From Ardenticatenales bacterium (GTDB lineage Bacteria; Chloroflexota; Anaerolineae; Ardenticatenales; Ardenticatenaceae): 7,447 nt of DNA. Shown here one piece after another: positions 1 through 7,357 of this stretch. Position 1 is the first letter of the stretch, and each line of letters starts with the position of its first letter. The translations under genes and the position numbers were made by a program. The notes below the pieces were generated by a model. The model worked only from the letters and a program-made list of their open reading frames with translations. It was not told the origin of the DNA and searched no databases. Location of the stretch: NCBI GenBank assembly GCA_013812995.1, contig JACCSL010000585.1:1-7447 (forward strand). Direction: 5' to 3'.

Positions 1-7
1 CCCCCCA

Positions 8-1795
8 ATGGATAATATGTTGTCCGCCCCCCACGTGCAGGAGAGTCCGTATTATGAAATGATCAAGCGATTGTTCGAGGTGCCGATGATGGTCGGCACC
101 TCGGGCCATCCGGCACGAAGCGATTTCCTCTATTTTTCAAACGAGACAGGAATTCCCCTGCTCTATCACTGGGACCCGGCGCGGCAGGAAACGCGGCTGC
201 TGACCCCTGGCACGGAGCCCATCATGTCGAAGACGTGCCTCCACCCCACCGAACCGCGTGCGATCTTCCTGAAAGACAGCGGCGGGAACATGGATTTTGC
301 TCTGTATCAGGTGGACTTTGAAGGAAATCAGGAGCGGCTGATGCCCGGCACGCTCGGCTTTGTGCTTCACCTCTACTGGGCCACGGACGGGGATTGGCTC
401 CTCGGCGGCCACGACCACGGGCAGGCGTACCTGCGCCGCCTCTCTCCGGATGGCACTCTGCGCGATTTATTCACCTCCGAGAAGCAGATTATGACAAGTG
501 CCTACGATCCGCAGCGCGAGCTGCTGGTCGCCTCGGTCGGGCGCGGGGCGGGCACGCGGCTGGTCCTTGTGGATGCCAGGGAGGGCTGGGTCCGGGAATG
601 GGTTTCGGAGTCGGACAGCTCCGAGGATATTTTGCCCGCGCTCCAGGTAGATAAAGGATACCTCGCCTACGTCACGGATGCGCCGGGAACCCATCAGGAG
701 CTGGTCGTGCGTGCCACTGAGGGCCTGGCGGAGCTGCTGCGTGTTCCAGTTCCCGGAGAGCTCGACTGGATGGTGGGAGAACTCCTCTGGGTGGACGAGG
801 TAACCCTCTTCGCGGTCATGGCAAAGGCGGGGCAACTCTCGGCGCACTTCCTGGACATCCGCACGGGCCGCTGGTCCGAGCCCGTCACAGAGGGCTCCGT
901 CTTCAATCCTGCTATCACGCGCGATGGGCTGGTATGGGTCAACACCGGGTTCGCACAGGTTCCCCGCATCCAGAGCTACCGCGATGGTAAGGTCGTGGAG
1001 CTGTTCGCGGTTTCCTCAGTGCTGCCCATAGAGCTTTCCGTGGAAAGCCACTGGTATCCCTCCTTTGATGGGCGCATGGTCCAGGGGTGGCTGATTCGCA
1101 GCCAGAACCCGCACGCGCCCCTGGTGGTCTACGGTCACGGCGGGCCAACCGTGATGACCGGGAACTGGTGGGACCCGATGATGCTCGCTCCCGTGCTTGC
1201 TGGGTACCACCTCTTCGCGCCCAACTTCCGGGGCAGCACAAGCTTTGGTGCGGAGTTCCGCGACCTGAACATCGGCGACTTGGGGGGGGGCGATCTTCAA
1301 GATGTGCTCTATGGGGCGCGCAGCGTGTCGGCGCTATTGGGGCTGGAGAGCAAGCCCGCCATTCTCGGTGCCTCTTATGGCGGGTATCTGACACTCCAGG
1401 CGCTGACCACGCAGCCGGACGCGTGGGCCGGGGGGGTGGCCATCGTGGCCCCGGTGGATTGGGCGCAGGATTACGAGTTGTCCGGGGCGCACTATCGCTC
1501 CTGGCTGCTCCACTTCTTCGGCGGGACACCCGAGGAAAAGCCGGAGCTATACCGCGAGCGCTCGCCCCGGACGTATGTGGAGCAACTGGCTGCCCCCGTT
1601 CTGATCCTGCACGGAGAAAACGACGCGATTTGCCCCATCGAGCCCGTGAAAGAATTTGCGGCGGAGGCTGCCCGCCTGGGGCTACCCGCCCGACTGCTCA
1701 TCACGGAGGATGAGGGGCACGGCGCGCTCCAGAATGCCAACGCCATCCGCGAGTGCGTGCAGATGCTGGAGCATCTGCGCACCCTGTTCGACTGA
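8..1795 (+). CDS. S9 family serine peptidase (prolyl oligopeptidase / acylaminoacyl-peptidase type)
   Basis: This 595-residue protein is predicted to be a cytoplasmic serine peptidase that cleaves short peptides or N-acylated peptides. Residues about 35-345 are beta-rich and fit the gating beta-propeller of S9 enzymes. Residues about 350-595 form the alpha/beta-hydrolase domain. Visible landmarks are YGHGGP (375-380, oxyanion region), NFRGSTSFG (406-414), GDLGGGD, and the nucleophile elbow GASYGGY with Ser456. Asp539 (HGENDA) and His571 (DEGHG) complete the triad, so the enzyme looks active. Length is normal for the S9C-like subfamily. There is no signal peptide. The ATG at 8 is the first in frame, but the frame is open to the left edge and no ribosome site can be seen, so the true start could lie upstream, or at the ATG at 17. 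The gene converges on the SUKH gene, with stops 5 nt apart. Family assignment is firm; the substrate is unknown. Confidence 0.93.
   Translation: MDNMLSAPHVQESPYYEMIKRLFEVPMMVGTSGHPARSDFLYFSNETGIPLLYHWDPARQETRLLTPGTEPIMSKTCLHPTEPRAIFLKDSGGNMDFALYQVDFEGNQERLMPGTLGFVLHLYWATDGDWLLGGHDHGQAYLRRLSPDGTLRDLFTSEKQIMTSAYDPQRELLVASVGRGAGTRLVLVDAREGWVREWVSESDSSEDILPALQVDKGYLAYVTDAPGTHQELVVRATEGLAELLRVPVPGELDWMVGELLWVDEVTLFAVMAKAGQLSAHFLDIRTGRWSEPVTEGSVFNPAITRDGLVWVNTGFAQVPRIQSYRDGKVVELFAVSSVLPIELSVESHWYPSFDGRMVQGWLIRSQNPHAPLVVYGHGGPTVMTGNWWDPMMLAPVLAGYHLFAPNFRGSTSFGAEFRDLNIGDLGGGDLQDVLYGARSVSALLGLESKPAILGASYGGYLTLQALTTQPDAWAGGVAIVAPVDWAQDYELSGAHYRSWLLHFFGGTPEEKPELYRERSPRTYVEQLAAPVLILHGENDAICPIEPVKEFAAEAARLGLPARLLITEDEGHGALQNANAIRECVQMLEHLRTLFD
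76..103. repeat. Perfect 11-bp inverted repeat (hairpin) in early peptidase coding sequence
   Basis: The arm CGAGGTGCCGA (76-86) is followed by a 6-nt spacer (87-92) and its exact reverse complement TCGGCACCTCG (93-103). T-G pairs could extend the stem in RNA at both ends. It spans codons 23-32 of the S9 peptidase. No U-tract follows, so it is not a standard intrinsic terminator. Whether it has a function is unknown. Confidence 0.75.
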
Positions 1796-1800
1796 AAAAC

Positions 1801-2226
1801 CTAATCTTCCTCGTCGGGGTCGTACCTATCAGGGATATAAAACTTATCTGTTGTCCATCGCTCCATATCTTCTGCCAAAAAACCACCGTCTTCAATCCGC
1901 ATACTTCCAAAACCGATCAACCATAGAGCACCATCAGGGGAATGGAGGTCGAGGAATATTCCTCGACCTCCACCGTCAGTGCCAATCAAGAGTAGGGTGG
2001 GAGCAAAACGAGGAACCTGGTATGTTGCATTTCGCTCCGTCAGATTGGCAGTAGGATATAAATACACATCTAATGTCAAGCTCTCTAACCCGTTGGTACA
2101 TTGCAAAAAGTTGGTATAGGAGGGTAGTAGCTTACACCCCAGTTCTGCTTCGATCCGCTGAATATCCTCAGTCGTTGCGGGTGGGTAAGTTTCACCGAGG
2201 CTAGCTAATGCACCACAGTCTATCAT
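1801..2226 (-). CDS. SMI1/KNR4 (SUKH) domain protein
   Basis: This small cytoplasmic protein of 141 residues covers a single SUKH domain. The N-terminal signature is visible at residues 18-46: TTEDI, Glu26, LG (29-30), LP (34-35), Tyr37, Phe40 and NG (45-46). The glycine-rich IGTDGGGRGI (81-90), followed by FLDL, is the usual second block. The C-terminus is acidic (DPDEED). Known SUKH proteins are often immunity proteins that neutralise polymorphic or contact-delivered toxins, but many bacterial members are orphans without a known partner. No toxin is recognisable here. The ATG at 2226 has AGGAG 8 nt upstream. It lies 14 nt after the stop of the putative glycoside hydrolase, so the two are probably co-transcribed. 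Base composition is lower in G+C than the flanks (27 of the first 60 bases from 1801), which hints at separate acquisition. A 30-bp palindrome sits in codons 85-95. Confidence 0.85.
   Translation of the reverse strand: MIDCGALASLGETYPPATTEDIQRIEAELGCKLLPSYTNFLQCTNGLESLTLDVYLYPTANLTERNATYQVPRFAPTLLLIGTDGGGRGIFLDLHSPDGALWLIGFGSMRIEDGGFLAEDMERWTTDKFYIPDRYDPDEED
1943..1972. repeat. Perfect 30-bp palindrome inside the SUKH gene
   Basis: The left half TGGAGGTCGAGGAAT (1943-1957) is exactly the reverse complement of the right half ATTCCTCGACCTCCA (1958-1972), with no spacer. The flanking bases (1942 a, 1973 c) do not pair, so the symmetry stops sharply. It lies in codons 85-95 of the SUKH protein. 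Because it is self-complementary, both strands can encode GGRGIFLDLH across it. No T-tract follows on either strand. RNA from either direction could form a long stem with a small AU loop. Confidence 0.9.
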
Positions 2227-2234
2227 TGAAGCTT

Positions 2235-2239
2235 CTCCT
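2235..2239 (-). promoter_or_regulatory. Ribosome binding site of the SUKH gene
   Basis: On the minus strand AGGAG lies 8 nt before the ATG at 2226. It sits immediately after the stop codon of the upstream hydrolase gene (2241-2243). This supports both the chosen start and translation of the two genes from one transcript. Confidence 0.7.
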
Positions 2240-2240
2240 A

Positions 2241-3389
2241 TCAGTGCACCACGATGGTGGCCGTGTGCGTGGCCGGGCTCACCCGAACGCTGCCATGTGT
2301 GAAGTCGCGCTGCCAGAAGTCCGCCACCCGGTAGCGCGGCCCGAGCGGGGTGCCAAGCGCCAGGCGGTAATTGTCATACAGCCAGACCTCGTGATAGAAA
2401 TCGGCATGGGAGTAGCGGAACGAGGTGTGCTCTGACGCCACCAGCAGGTAGGAGGCCAGGGCGAATTCCTGGCGAGCTATCTCATTTCGCCCACCCTGAG
2501 CTACCAGAATCACTTCCTTCCCTGCCACCTGGGATTGCTCCATGCGCCGCACCTGCTCCTCCCAGCGGCTTACCGGGAGATAGCCCGTAGACCAATCCAC
2601 CGCCCAGCCCTCCTCCATCACCCCATCGAGGTGCTGGAGGTAGCGAAGCCAGGTCGCAGAGTCCTTGAGTTCGATGATATTAGCCTGGAGCGGACGGCCC
2701 TGCGGCGCGAAGTAGCTGTCGTGGAGATAGGCAAGGAATCCCTCAATGGCGGCTTGGTAGCTGGCATCGGTCGGGTAGGCGGCGGGGAGCGCACCGCCCC
2801 GCTGCCGCTTGGAAAGGCTGCCCTCTACGTTATCCAGGAAAACACCATCCCAGCCGATCGCCTCCTGGCTCTGGCGCGCCCGCTCCAGCCAGAACGCGCG
2901 CCAGCCCTCATGGCCGGGGTCCATCAGGAAGTACCGCTGCTCCCTGTCGTGGTCCATGATACGATTGCCGCGCTGATCAACCAGGAACCACTCCGGGTGC
3001 TCCGCGCTGATCGCACAGAAATCGCCAGGTTGGTCCGCGACCTGGTTGCGCCAGGGCTGGGCGGTGCAGGAGCCAGGAGCGTGGATGGCATCGAAGCGCA
3101 GGTACTGGAGGAAGGGGGTGGTAACGCCCTCGGCCCGCAGCGCCTCCTGCGTGGGCTCGTCGCTTTTGGTCAGGATAAACGTATCGAAGTGCTCCTGCAT
3201 AAAGGCCGGGCTCTCGGCTTGCGGCGGCTTGTAGAACCAGATGAGGCGAACCGGGGAAGGAGCGGCAGCAAGCAAGGGCACATACAGCGTAAAGTTCTCC
3301 TGTGCATGGAGGCACGCCGTCGCCTGGATTATAATAAAAAGAGAGGTCATCAGAGTAAGAAGAAGGAAGGTGCGTTTGGGGGGATCCAT
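2241..3389 (-). CDS. Exported putative glycoside hydrolase (GHL15/GH114-like TIM barrel)
   Basis: This 382-residue protein starts with MDPPKRT and a hydrophobic stretch (about 8-24), a signal peptide ending near ATACLHAQ. Cys26 gives a weak lipobox, so a lipoprotein is possible. The YVPLL stretch (36-40) follows, and the barrel starts at VRLIWFYKPP (47-56). GWDGVFLDN (179-187, Asp181 and Asp186) and DGVMEEGW (255-262) resemble the acidic strand-end motifs of GHL15/GH114-type barrels and are the likely active-site candidates. The C-terminal half, including LASYLLVASEHTSFRYSH and RDFTHGSVRV (361-370), also fits that group. Cys108 and Cys125 could form a disulfide outside the cell. It would act on an extracellular polysaccharide, but the substrate cannot be inferred. 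The ATG at 3389 was chosen over an upstream GTG (3566) because it has GGAG 6 nt upstream and opens directly into the signal peptide. The SUKH gene follows 14 nt downstream. Confidence 0.75.
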   Translation of the reverse strand: MDPPKRTFLLLTLMTSLFIIIQATACLHAQENFTLYVPLLAAAPSPVRLIWFYKPPQAESPAFMQEHFDTFILTKSDEPTQEALRAEGVTTPFLQYLRFDAIHAPGSCTAQPWRNQVADQPGDFCAISAEHPEWFLVDQRGNRIMDHDREQRYFLMDPGHEGWRAFWLERARQSQEAIGWDGVFLDNVEGSLSKRQRGGALPAAYPTDASYQAAIEGFLAYLHDSYFAPQGRPLQANIIELKDSATWLRYLQHLDGVMEEGWAVDWSTGYLPVSRWEEQVRRMEQSQVAGKEVILVAQGGRNEIARQEFALASYLLVASEHTSFRYSHADFYHEVWLYDNYRLALGTPLGPRYRVADFWQRDFTHGSVRVSPATHTATIVVH

Positions 3390-3395
3390 GAATAA

Positions 3396-3399
3396 CTCC
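3396..3399 (-). promoter_or_regulatory. Ribosome binding site that sets the hydrolase start
   Basis: GGAG on the minus strand lies 6 nt before the ATG at 3389. It favours that start, which opens directly into the signal peptide, over the longer reading frame beginning at a GTG at 3566. That longer frame would place 59 unremarkable residues ahead of the signal peptide. Confidence 0.65.
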
Positions 3400-3524
3400 A
3401 GTCCGCGATTAGTGGATGGTATGGTATCAAATTGGGCTCTCGAAATCGCTGTTCGGAGCGCCAGGGTTATGACCCAAACTTGTCCCTTTCTCCCTATGTT
3501 CCTTAAAGAGGGAGCCGCACCCTG

Positions 3525-3665
3525 ATGCGTTGGGCCTCTCTCCTTTTTCAAGTTGTGGCTATTCACCTATTGCGAGGCAGCTTTTTTGTGGATGACGATG
3601 GGCTTGTCGAGGAGCTTGCTACTTTTGCCAGACATGGTATTACCTGGTTGGAGAACCGCGACTGA
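3525..3665 (+). pseudogene. Short protein-like reading frame, possible 3' remnant of a lost gene
   Basis: The frame from the ATG at 3525 to the TGA at 3663-3665 encodes 46 residues. Its latter part, which includes the stretch RGSFFVDDDGLVEEL and ends GITWLENRD, reads like the amphipathic helical C-terminus of a globular protein. An in-frame stop (TAA at 3504-3506) lies just upstream, so no longer product is available in this frame. A GAGG stands about 13 nt before the ATG, which is too far for a good ribosome site. I do not recognise the family. It may be the tail of a deleted or frameshifted gene, a genuine small protein, or chance. Its composition is closer to the SUKH gene than to the transporter genes. 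Confidence 0.25.
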
Positions 3666-3706
3666 AGTCAGGTGACCAGGCCACCTTCATATCTTTCCAC
3701 GACTTC

Positions 3707-3735
3707 TTCACATTTTTTCCACATCTGGCTGCTAT
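3707..3735 (+). promoter_or_regulatory. Weak candidate promoter of the transporter operon
   Basis: TTCACA (3707-3712) is separated by 17 nt from TGCTAT (3730-3735), about 30 nt before the adaptor start. The -35-like box is good, but the -10-like box matches the TATAAT consensus at only three positions. It is offered because a promoter is expected here, not because the match is strong. Confidence 0.2.
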
Positions 3736-3755
3736 TGTTCTCCCATGATCTTTCT

Positions 3756-3761
3756 AAGGAG
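3756..3761 (+). promoter_or_regulatory. Ribosome binding site that sets the adaptor start
   Basis: AAGGAG lies 6 nt upstream of the ATG at 3768. It picks this start over an in-frame GTG at 3672, which would add 32 residues before the membrane anchor. Confidence 0.8.
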
Positions 3762-3767
3762 AATGGA

Positions 3768-5348
3768 ATGACTCAACCCCCACGACGCTCTGGCCTACCC
3801 TGGCTGCCGATTGCCCTGATTTTGCTATTACTGCTCATCGCGGTCGTTGCCTGGTCCCTCTTCATGGCGGGCGCGGCAGACGAGGTGCAAAGCGCAACGG
3901 TGGACGCGATTACGCTCGTCACGACGGTGGAGGCGTCCGGTGTGGTTGCGCCACGCCAGCAAGCTACCCTGACCTGGCGAACCACAGGCCAGGTAGAGGA
4001 GATTCAAGTCGAAGTCGGCGAGCGCGTGGAAAAGGGGCAGCCTCTCATGGGGCTGGACCCGGCCACCGTCCCCGCGACGGTAGGTGGCGCACAAGCAGAG
4101 CTGCTCGCCGCGCAGGAGGTCCTCAACAACCTGCTCGCCCCTGATATGATGACCCTCGCGACCAGCCAGCGCGCAGTGGTTGAGGGATACAACACGCTCG
4201 ATCAGGCCACGCGCGCCCTGGAGGCTGCCATTGATCGTACCCAACCTATCGTGTCCGCTTCCCTCTACCAGTCCGTCACCGATAGCCGAAGCGCGCTCGT
4301 AGAAGCGCGGACGGTGCTCCCGCTGGTGGGGAGTCCGCTGGACGTGCAACTCCTGTACCGCGCTTCACGGCTCACGGAGCGAGACTTCGAGCGGTACGAG
4401 GAGTTTGCGACCCTGTCCGAGGAGAGCGACCAGGAGAGCACGAGAACGAGCGGTGCTGCGGTGCGCGACTCTTATGAGGCGGTGCTTGCCACCCAGCAGG
4501 CGCTCGAAGAGGAACTCGATCAAGATACAGTGGATGAGGTAGAGGAGCTTAGCAAGGCGCAGAGCGCCTACGAGGAGGCTGTCGCCGATCTGGGCGAGGC
4601 GTTGGTAGAGAGCAACAGCTATACCTTGACGCTGGAGTTGGCCCAGTCACAGGCGCAGATGGCAATTGCCGAGGCCACCCTGTTCAATGCCCTCACCGAG
4701 CTGGATCACCGACTAAACGGCCCGGCGGCGACCGACCTGGCAGCCGCCGAGGCCCGGCTCCAGGCCGCCCAGACCACAGTGGATAGTCTGACGCTCACGG
4801 CACCCTTCGCGGGTGAAATCGTGGCTCTGTACAACCAGGTCGGTGACATGGTGACACAGAACCCGGCGCTGATCGTCGCGGACCTCACGCGATTGCACAT
4901 CACCACCCTGGTGGATGAGACCGAGGTCGCGCAGATTGCGCTGGGCGCTCCTGCGAGCATAACCTTCAGTGCCCGACCAGAGCTGCTGTTGGAAGGGAGC
5001 GTGCTGGAGGTCAGTCGCATCGGGCAGCTTGCTCAGGGGCTGGTCAAGCACGAGGTCAAAATCTTGCTGGATAATACCAGCGAGGTGATTCCCCTGGGCA
5101 CCACCGCTGATGTGAGCATCAAGGTGAGTGTGCAGGAAGGGGTTCTGGCCGTGCCGCTCGACGCCCTCCAGAGCGATGCGCAGGGTGAATTTGTGAACCG
5201 CCTGGGCAGCGATGACACGCTGGAGCGGGTTGCGGTAGAGAGCGGTGAGCTTCAGGGGGATCTGGTGGTAGTACGCGGCAACCTTCAGGCCCGTGATCGG
5301 GTGCAGATCGTAGCACCGGAGCCCCGCTCCGGCGGCTTTGGCCAGTAG
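3768..5348 (+). CDS. HlyD/MacA-type membrane fusion (adaptor) subunit of an ABC exporter
   Basis: This 526-residue periplasmic-adaptor-type protein would couple the ABC transporter encoded downstream to substrate or to the cell exterior. A short basic N-terminus (PPRRSG) precedes one membrane anchor (about 11-34), so the bulk is outside the membrane. Residues about 45-105 carry the first half of the lipoyl-like domain ([20 protein letters not shown], then [11 protein letters not shown]). A long helical, Ala/Glu/Leu-rich region fills about 105-345. The second lipoyl half follows ([20 protein letters not shown], about 342-362), then beta-barrel and membrane-proximal domains to the end. The helical region is much longer than in typical MacA proteins (about 370 residues in total) and has an acidic Ser-rich patch ([12 protein letters not shown]) in its middle. 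The gene leads an operon: the ATPase frame opens 2 nt after its stop. Substrate is not predictable. Confidence 0.88.
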   Translation: MTQPPRRSGLPWLPIALILLLLLIAVVAWSLFMAGAADEVQSATVDAITLVTTVEASGVVAPRQQATLTWRTTGQVEEIQVEVGERVEKGQPLMGLDPATVPATVGGAQAELLAAQEVLNNLLAPDMMTLATSQRAVVEGYNTLDQATRALEAAIDRTQPIVSASLYQSVTDSRSALVEARTVLPLVGSPLDVQLLYRASRLTERDFERYEEFATLSEESDQESTRTSGAAVRDSYEAVLATQQALEEELDQDTVDEVEELSKAQSAYEEAVADLGEALVESNSYTLTLELAQSQAQMAIAEATLFNALTELDHRLNGPAATDLAAAEARLQAAQTTVDSLTLTAPFAGEIVALYNQVGDMVTQNPALIVADLTRLHITTLVDETEVAQIALGAPASITFSARPELLLEGSVLEVSRIGQLAQGLVKHEVKILLDNTSEVIPLGTTADVSIKVSVQEGVLAVPLDALQSDAQGEFVNRLGSDDTLERVAVESGELQGDLVVVRGNLQARDRVQIVAPEPRSGGFGQ

Positions 5349-5368
5349 CGATGATTGACCCTATCTAC

Positions 5369-5372
5369 GAGG
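5369..5372 (+). promoter_or_regulatory. Ribosome binding site favouring the second ATG of the ATPase gene
   Basis: GAGG lies 5 nt before the ATG at 5378. The earlier in-frame ATG at 5351 has no comparable purine-rich site. Residues from the second start ([11 protein letters not shown]) also match how this ATPase family normally begins. Confidence 0.6.
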
Positions 5373-5377
5373 CTGTC

Positions 5378-6132
<755 letters not shown>

Positions 6133-6136
<4 letters not shown>

Positions 6137-7350
6137 AGTTTCGCAAAAATATCCAGATCGCGCTACGGGCACTATCAGCGAACAAGCTGCGCTCGGGACT
6201 CACCATGCTGGGTATCATGATCGGGGTGGGCGCGGTCGTCGCCCTGATGGCACTGGGCAACGGGGCCTCGGCCATGATTACGCAGCAGGTCGAGGGGATC
6301 GGCTCGAACCTGGTGGCGGTTTTGCCAGGTCGGCTGGATGGAAGTCAGAGTCGTTCCCAGCCGACCTTCCTCTACTATGAAGATTACGAGGCCCTAGAGC
6401 GCCATCTCAACCGAATCGCGGCCATTTCCCCGGCCTTCCAGACGACCGCACGAGTGTCCTATGCTGATACGCAGCTCAACAGCATGTTGACGGCCACTGT
6501 GCCCGATTATGCACAGGTGCGAACCTTCGAGATGGCGCGTGGGCGCTTTCTGCGCGAAGGGGATCGCGCCAGCAATGCGCGCGTCGTGGTGCTCGGCTCG
6601 GAGGTGGCAGAGGATATATTCGGGGCGGTGAACCCCCTCGGGCGGACGATCAAGCTCAACAATGTACCCTTCGAGGTGATTGGGGTGCTCGTCTCTGAGG
6701 GCTCGAATAACACGGACACGGTGGTGATCGTCCCGCTGGAAACGGCCTATACCAAGCTACTTGGCAGCACTGCCACCCGGGATGGGCAGCGGCTGGTGAC
6801 CGATATATCGATCTCGGCAGCCACCGCCGAGGATGTAGATAGTGTGATGGTCCAGGCCGAGCGGATCATGCGCCGCCAGCACGACCTGAAGCTCACCGAT
6901 GAGCTGGATGTGACGGTGGTGAGCCAGGAGCAATTCCTGGAAACGCTCAATGTCATCACCGGCACCCTCACGGCCTTCCTGGCCTCCATTGCCGCGATCT
7001 CGCTGATCGTGGGAGGGATTGGCATTATGAACATCATGCTGGTCTCCGTTACCGAGCGCACCCGTGAAATCGGCCTGCGCAAGGCCCTGGGGGCCAAGCA
7101 GCGCGTGATCCTGGTCCAATTTCTGATCGAGACGATTACCCTCAGTATGCTGGGCGGACTTCTGGGCGTGGCGCTAGGGATGGGTGTGGCGGCGGTGGCG
7201 ACCGCGACAGATCTCATCCAAGCGCAGGTCACCCTCGGCTCGGTGCTCATGGCCTTCGGCTTTGCCGCCCTGGTGGGTATCGTTTCTGGCCTCTATCCTG
7301 CCTACCGCGCCTCGCGCCTGCGCCCGATAGTCGCGCTCCGCTACGAGTAA
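6133..7350 (+). CDS. ABC transporter permease, MacB-type FtsX family
   Basis: This 405-residue inner-membrane protein has the MacB layout: TM1 (about 21-43), a large extracytoplasmic domain (about 44-278), then TM2 (about 280-304), TM3 (about 332-356) and TM4 (about 368-388). The N-terminal block [20 protein letters not shown] and the block [14 protein letters not shown] (308-321), which contacts the ATPase, are classic for the family. The terminal [17 protein letters not shown] is also standard. In E. coli MacB the ATPase and permease are fused; here they are separate adjacent genes, as in many Gram-positive and Chloroflexota systems. Two copies are expected to pair with two ATPases and the HlyD-type adaptor. 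GAGGAG lies 5 nt before the ATG, and the start overlaps the ATPase stop. Possible substrates include peptides, lipids or antibiotics; the sequence does not decide. Confidence 0.95.
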
Positions 7351-7357
7351 GGTGCAG

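Larger units (their letters stand above)
3390..3767. other. Intergenic region between divergent units
   Basis: This 378-nt gap separates the leftward hydrolase gene from the rightward transporter operon, so it should contain promoters for both. It is richer in A+T than the transporter genes. I see no tRNA, insertion sequence or clear intrinsic terminator. It contains a short protein-like reading frame on the plus strand (3525-3665) and a weak promoter candidate for the transporter operon (3707-3735). The minus-strand promoter of the hydrolase could not be picked out convincingly. Confidence 0.6.

Noticed and set aside
1282..1290. A run of nine G bases in the peptidase gene as a possible frameshift or phase-variation site.
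   Set aside because: The frame reads through the conserved GDLGGGD motif and stays correct on both sides. The run reflects the Gly codons, although sequencing error there would be easy.
939..1529. A 196-residue minus-strand frame inside the peptidase gene.
   Set aside because: It is rich in Arg, Pro and Ser, as expected for antisense of GC-rich coding DNA, and it lies opposite the conserved catalytic domain.
1656..2054. A 132-residue plus-strand frame running from the peptidase gene into the SUKH gene.
   Set aside because: It is out of frame with the peptidase and antisense to the SUKH gene. Its GGRGIFLDLH segment is simply the palindrome read from the other strand.
2535..3395. A 286-residue plus-strand open frame opposite the hydrolase gene.
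   Set aside because: It is a shadow of the high-GC minus-strand gene. It has no family features, while the opposite strand shows a signal peptide, conserved motifs and a good ribosome site.
3390..3566. An N-terminal extension of the hydrolase from a GTG at 3566.
   Set aside because: It would put 59 non-descript residues before a clear signal peptide, whereas the ATG at 3389 has a GGAG at ideal spacing.
3567..3635. A 22-residue basic minus-strand frame beginning MSGKSSKLLDKP.
   Set aside because: It has only a weak ribosome site and no recognisable family, and it lies opposite the more protein-like plus-strand frame. It cannot be supported as a gene.
3672..3767. An N-terminal extension of the adaptor from a GTG at 3672.
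   Set aside because: AAGGAG directly before the ATG at 3768 and the normal short basic N-terminus before the membrane anchor favour the shorter protein.
3972..3994. A 7-bp inverted repeat (ACCTGGC and GCCAGGT with a 9-nt loop) in the adaptor gene.
   Set aside because: Stems of this length are expected by chance in GC-rich coding DNA, and nothing in its position suggests a role.
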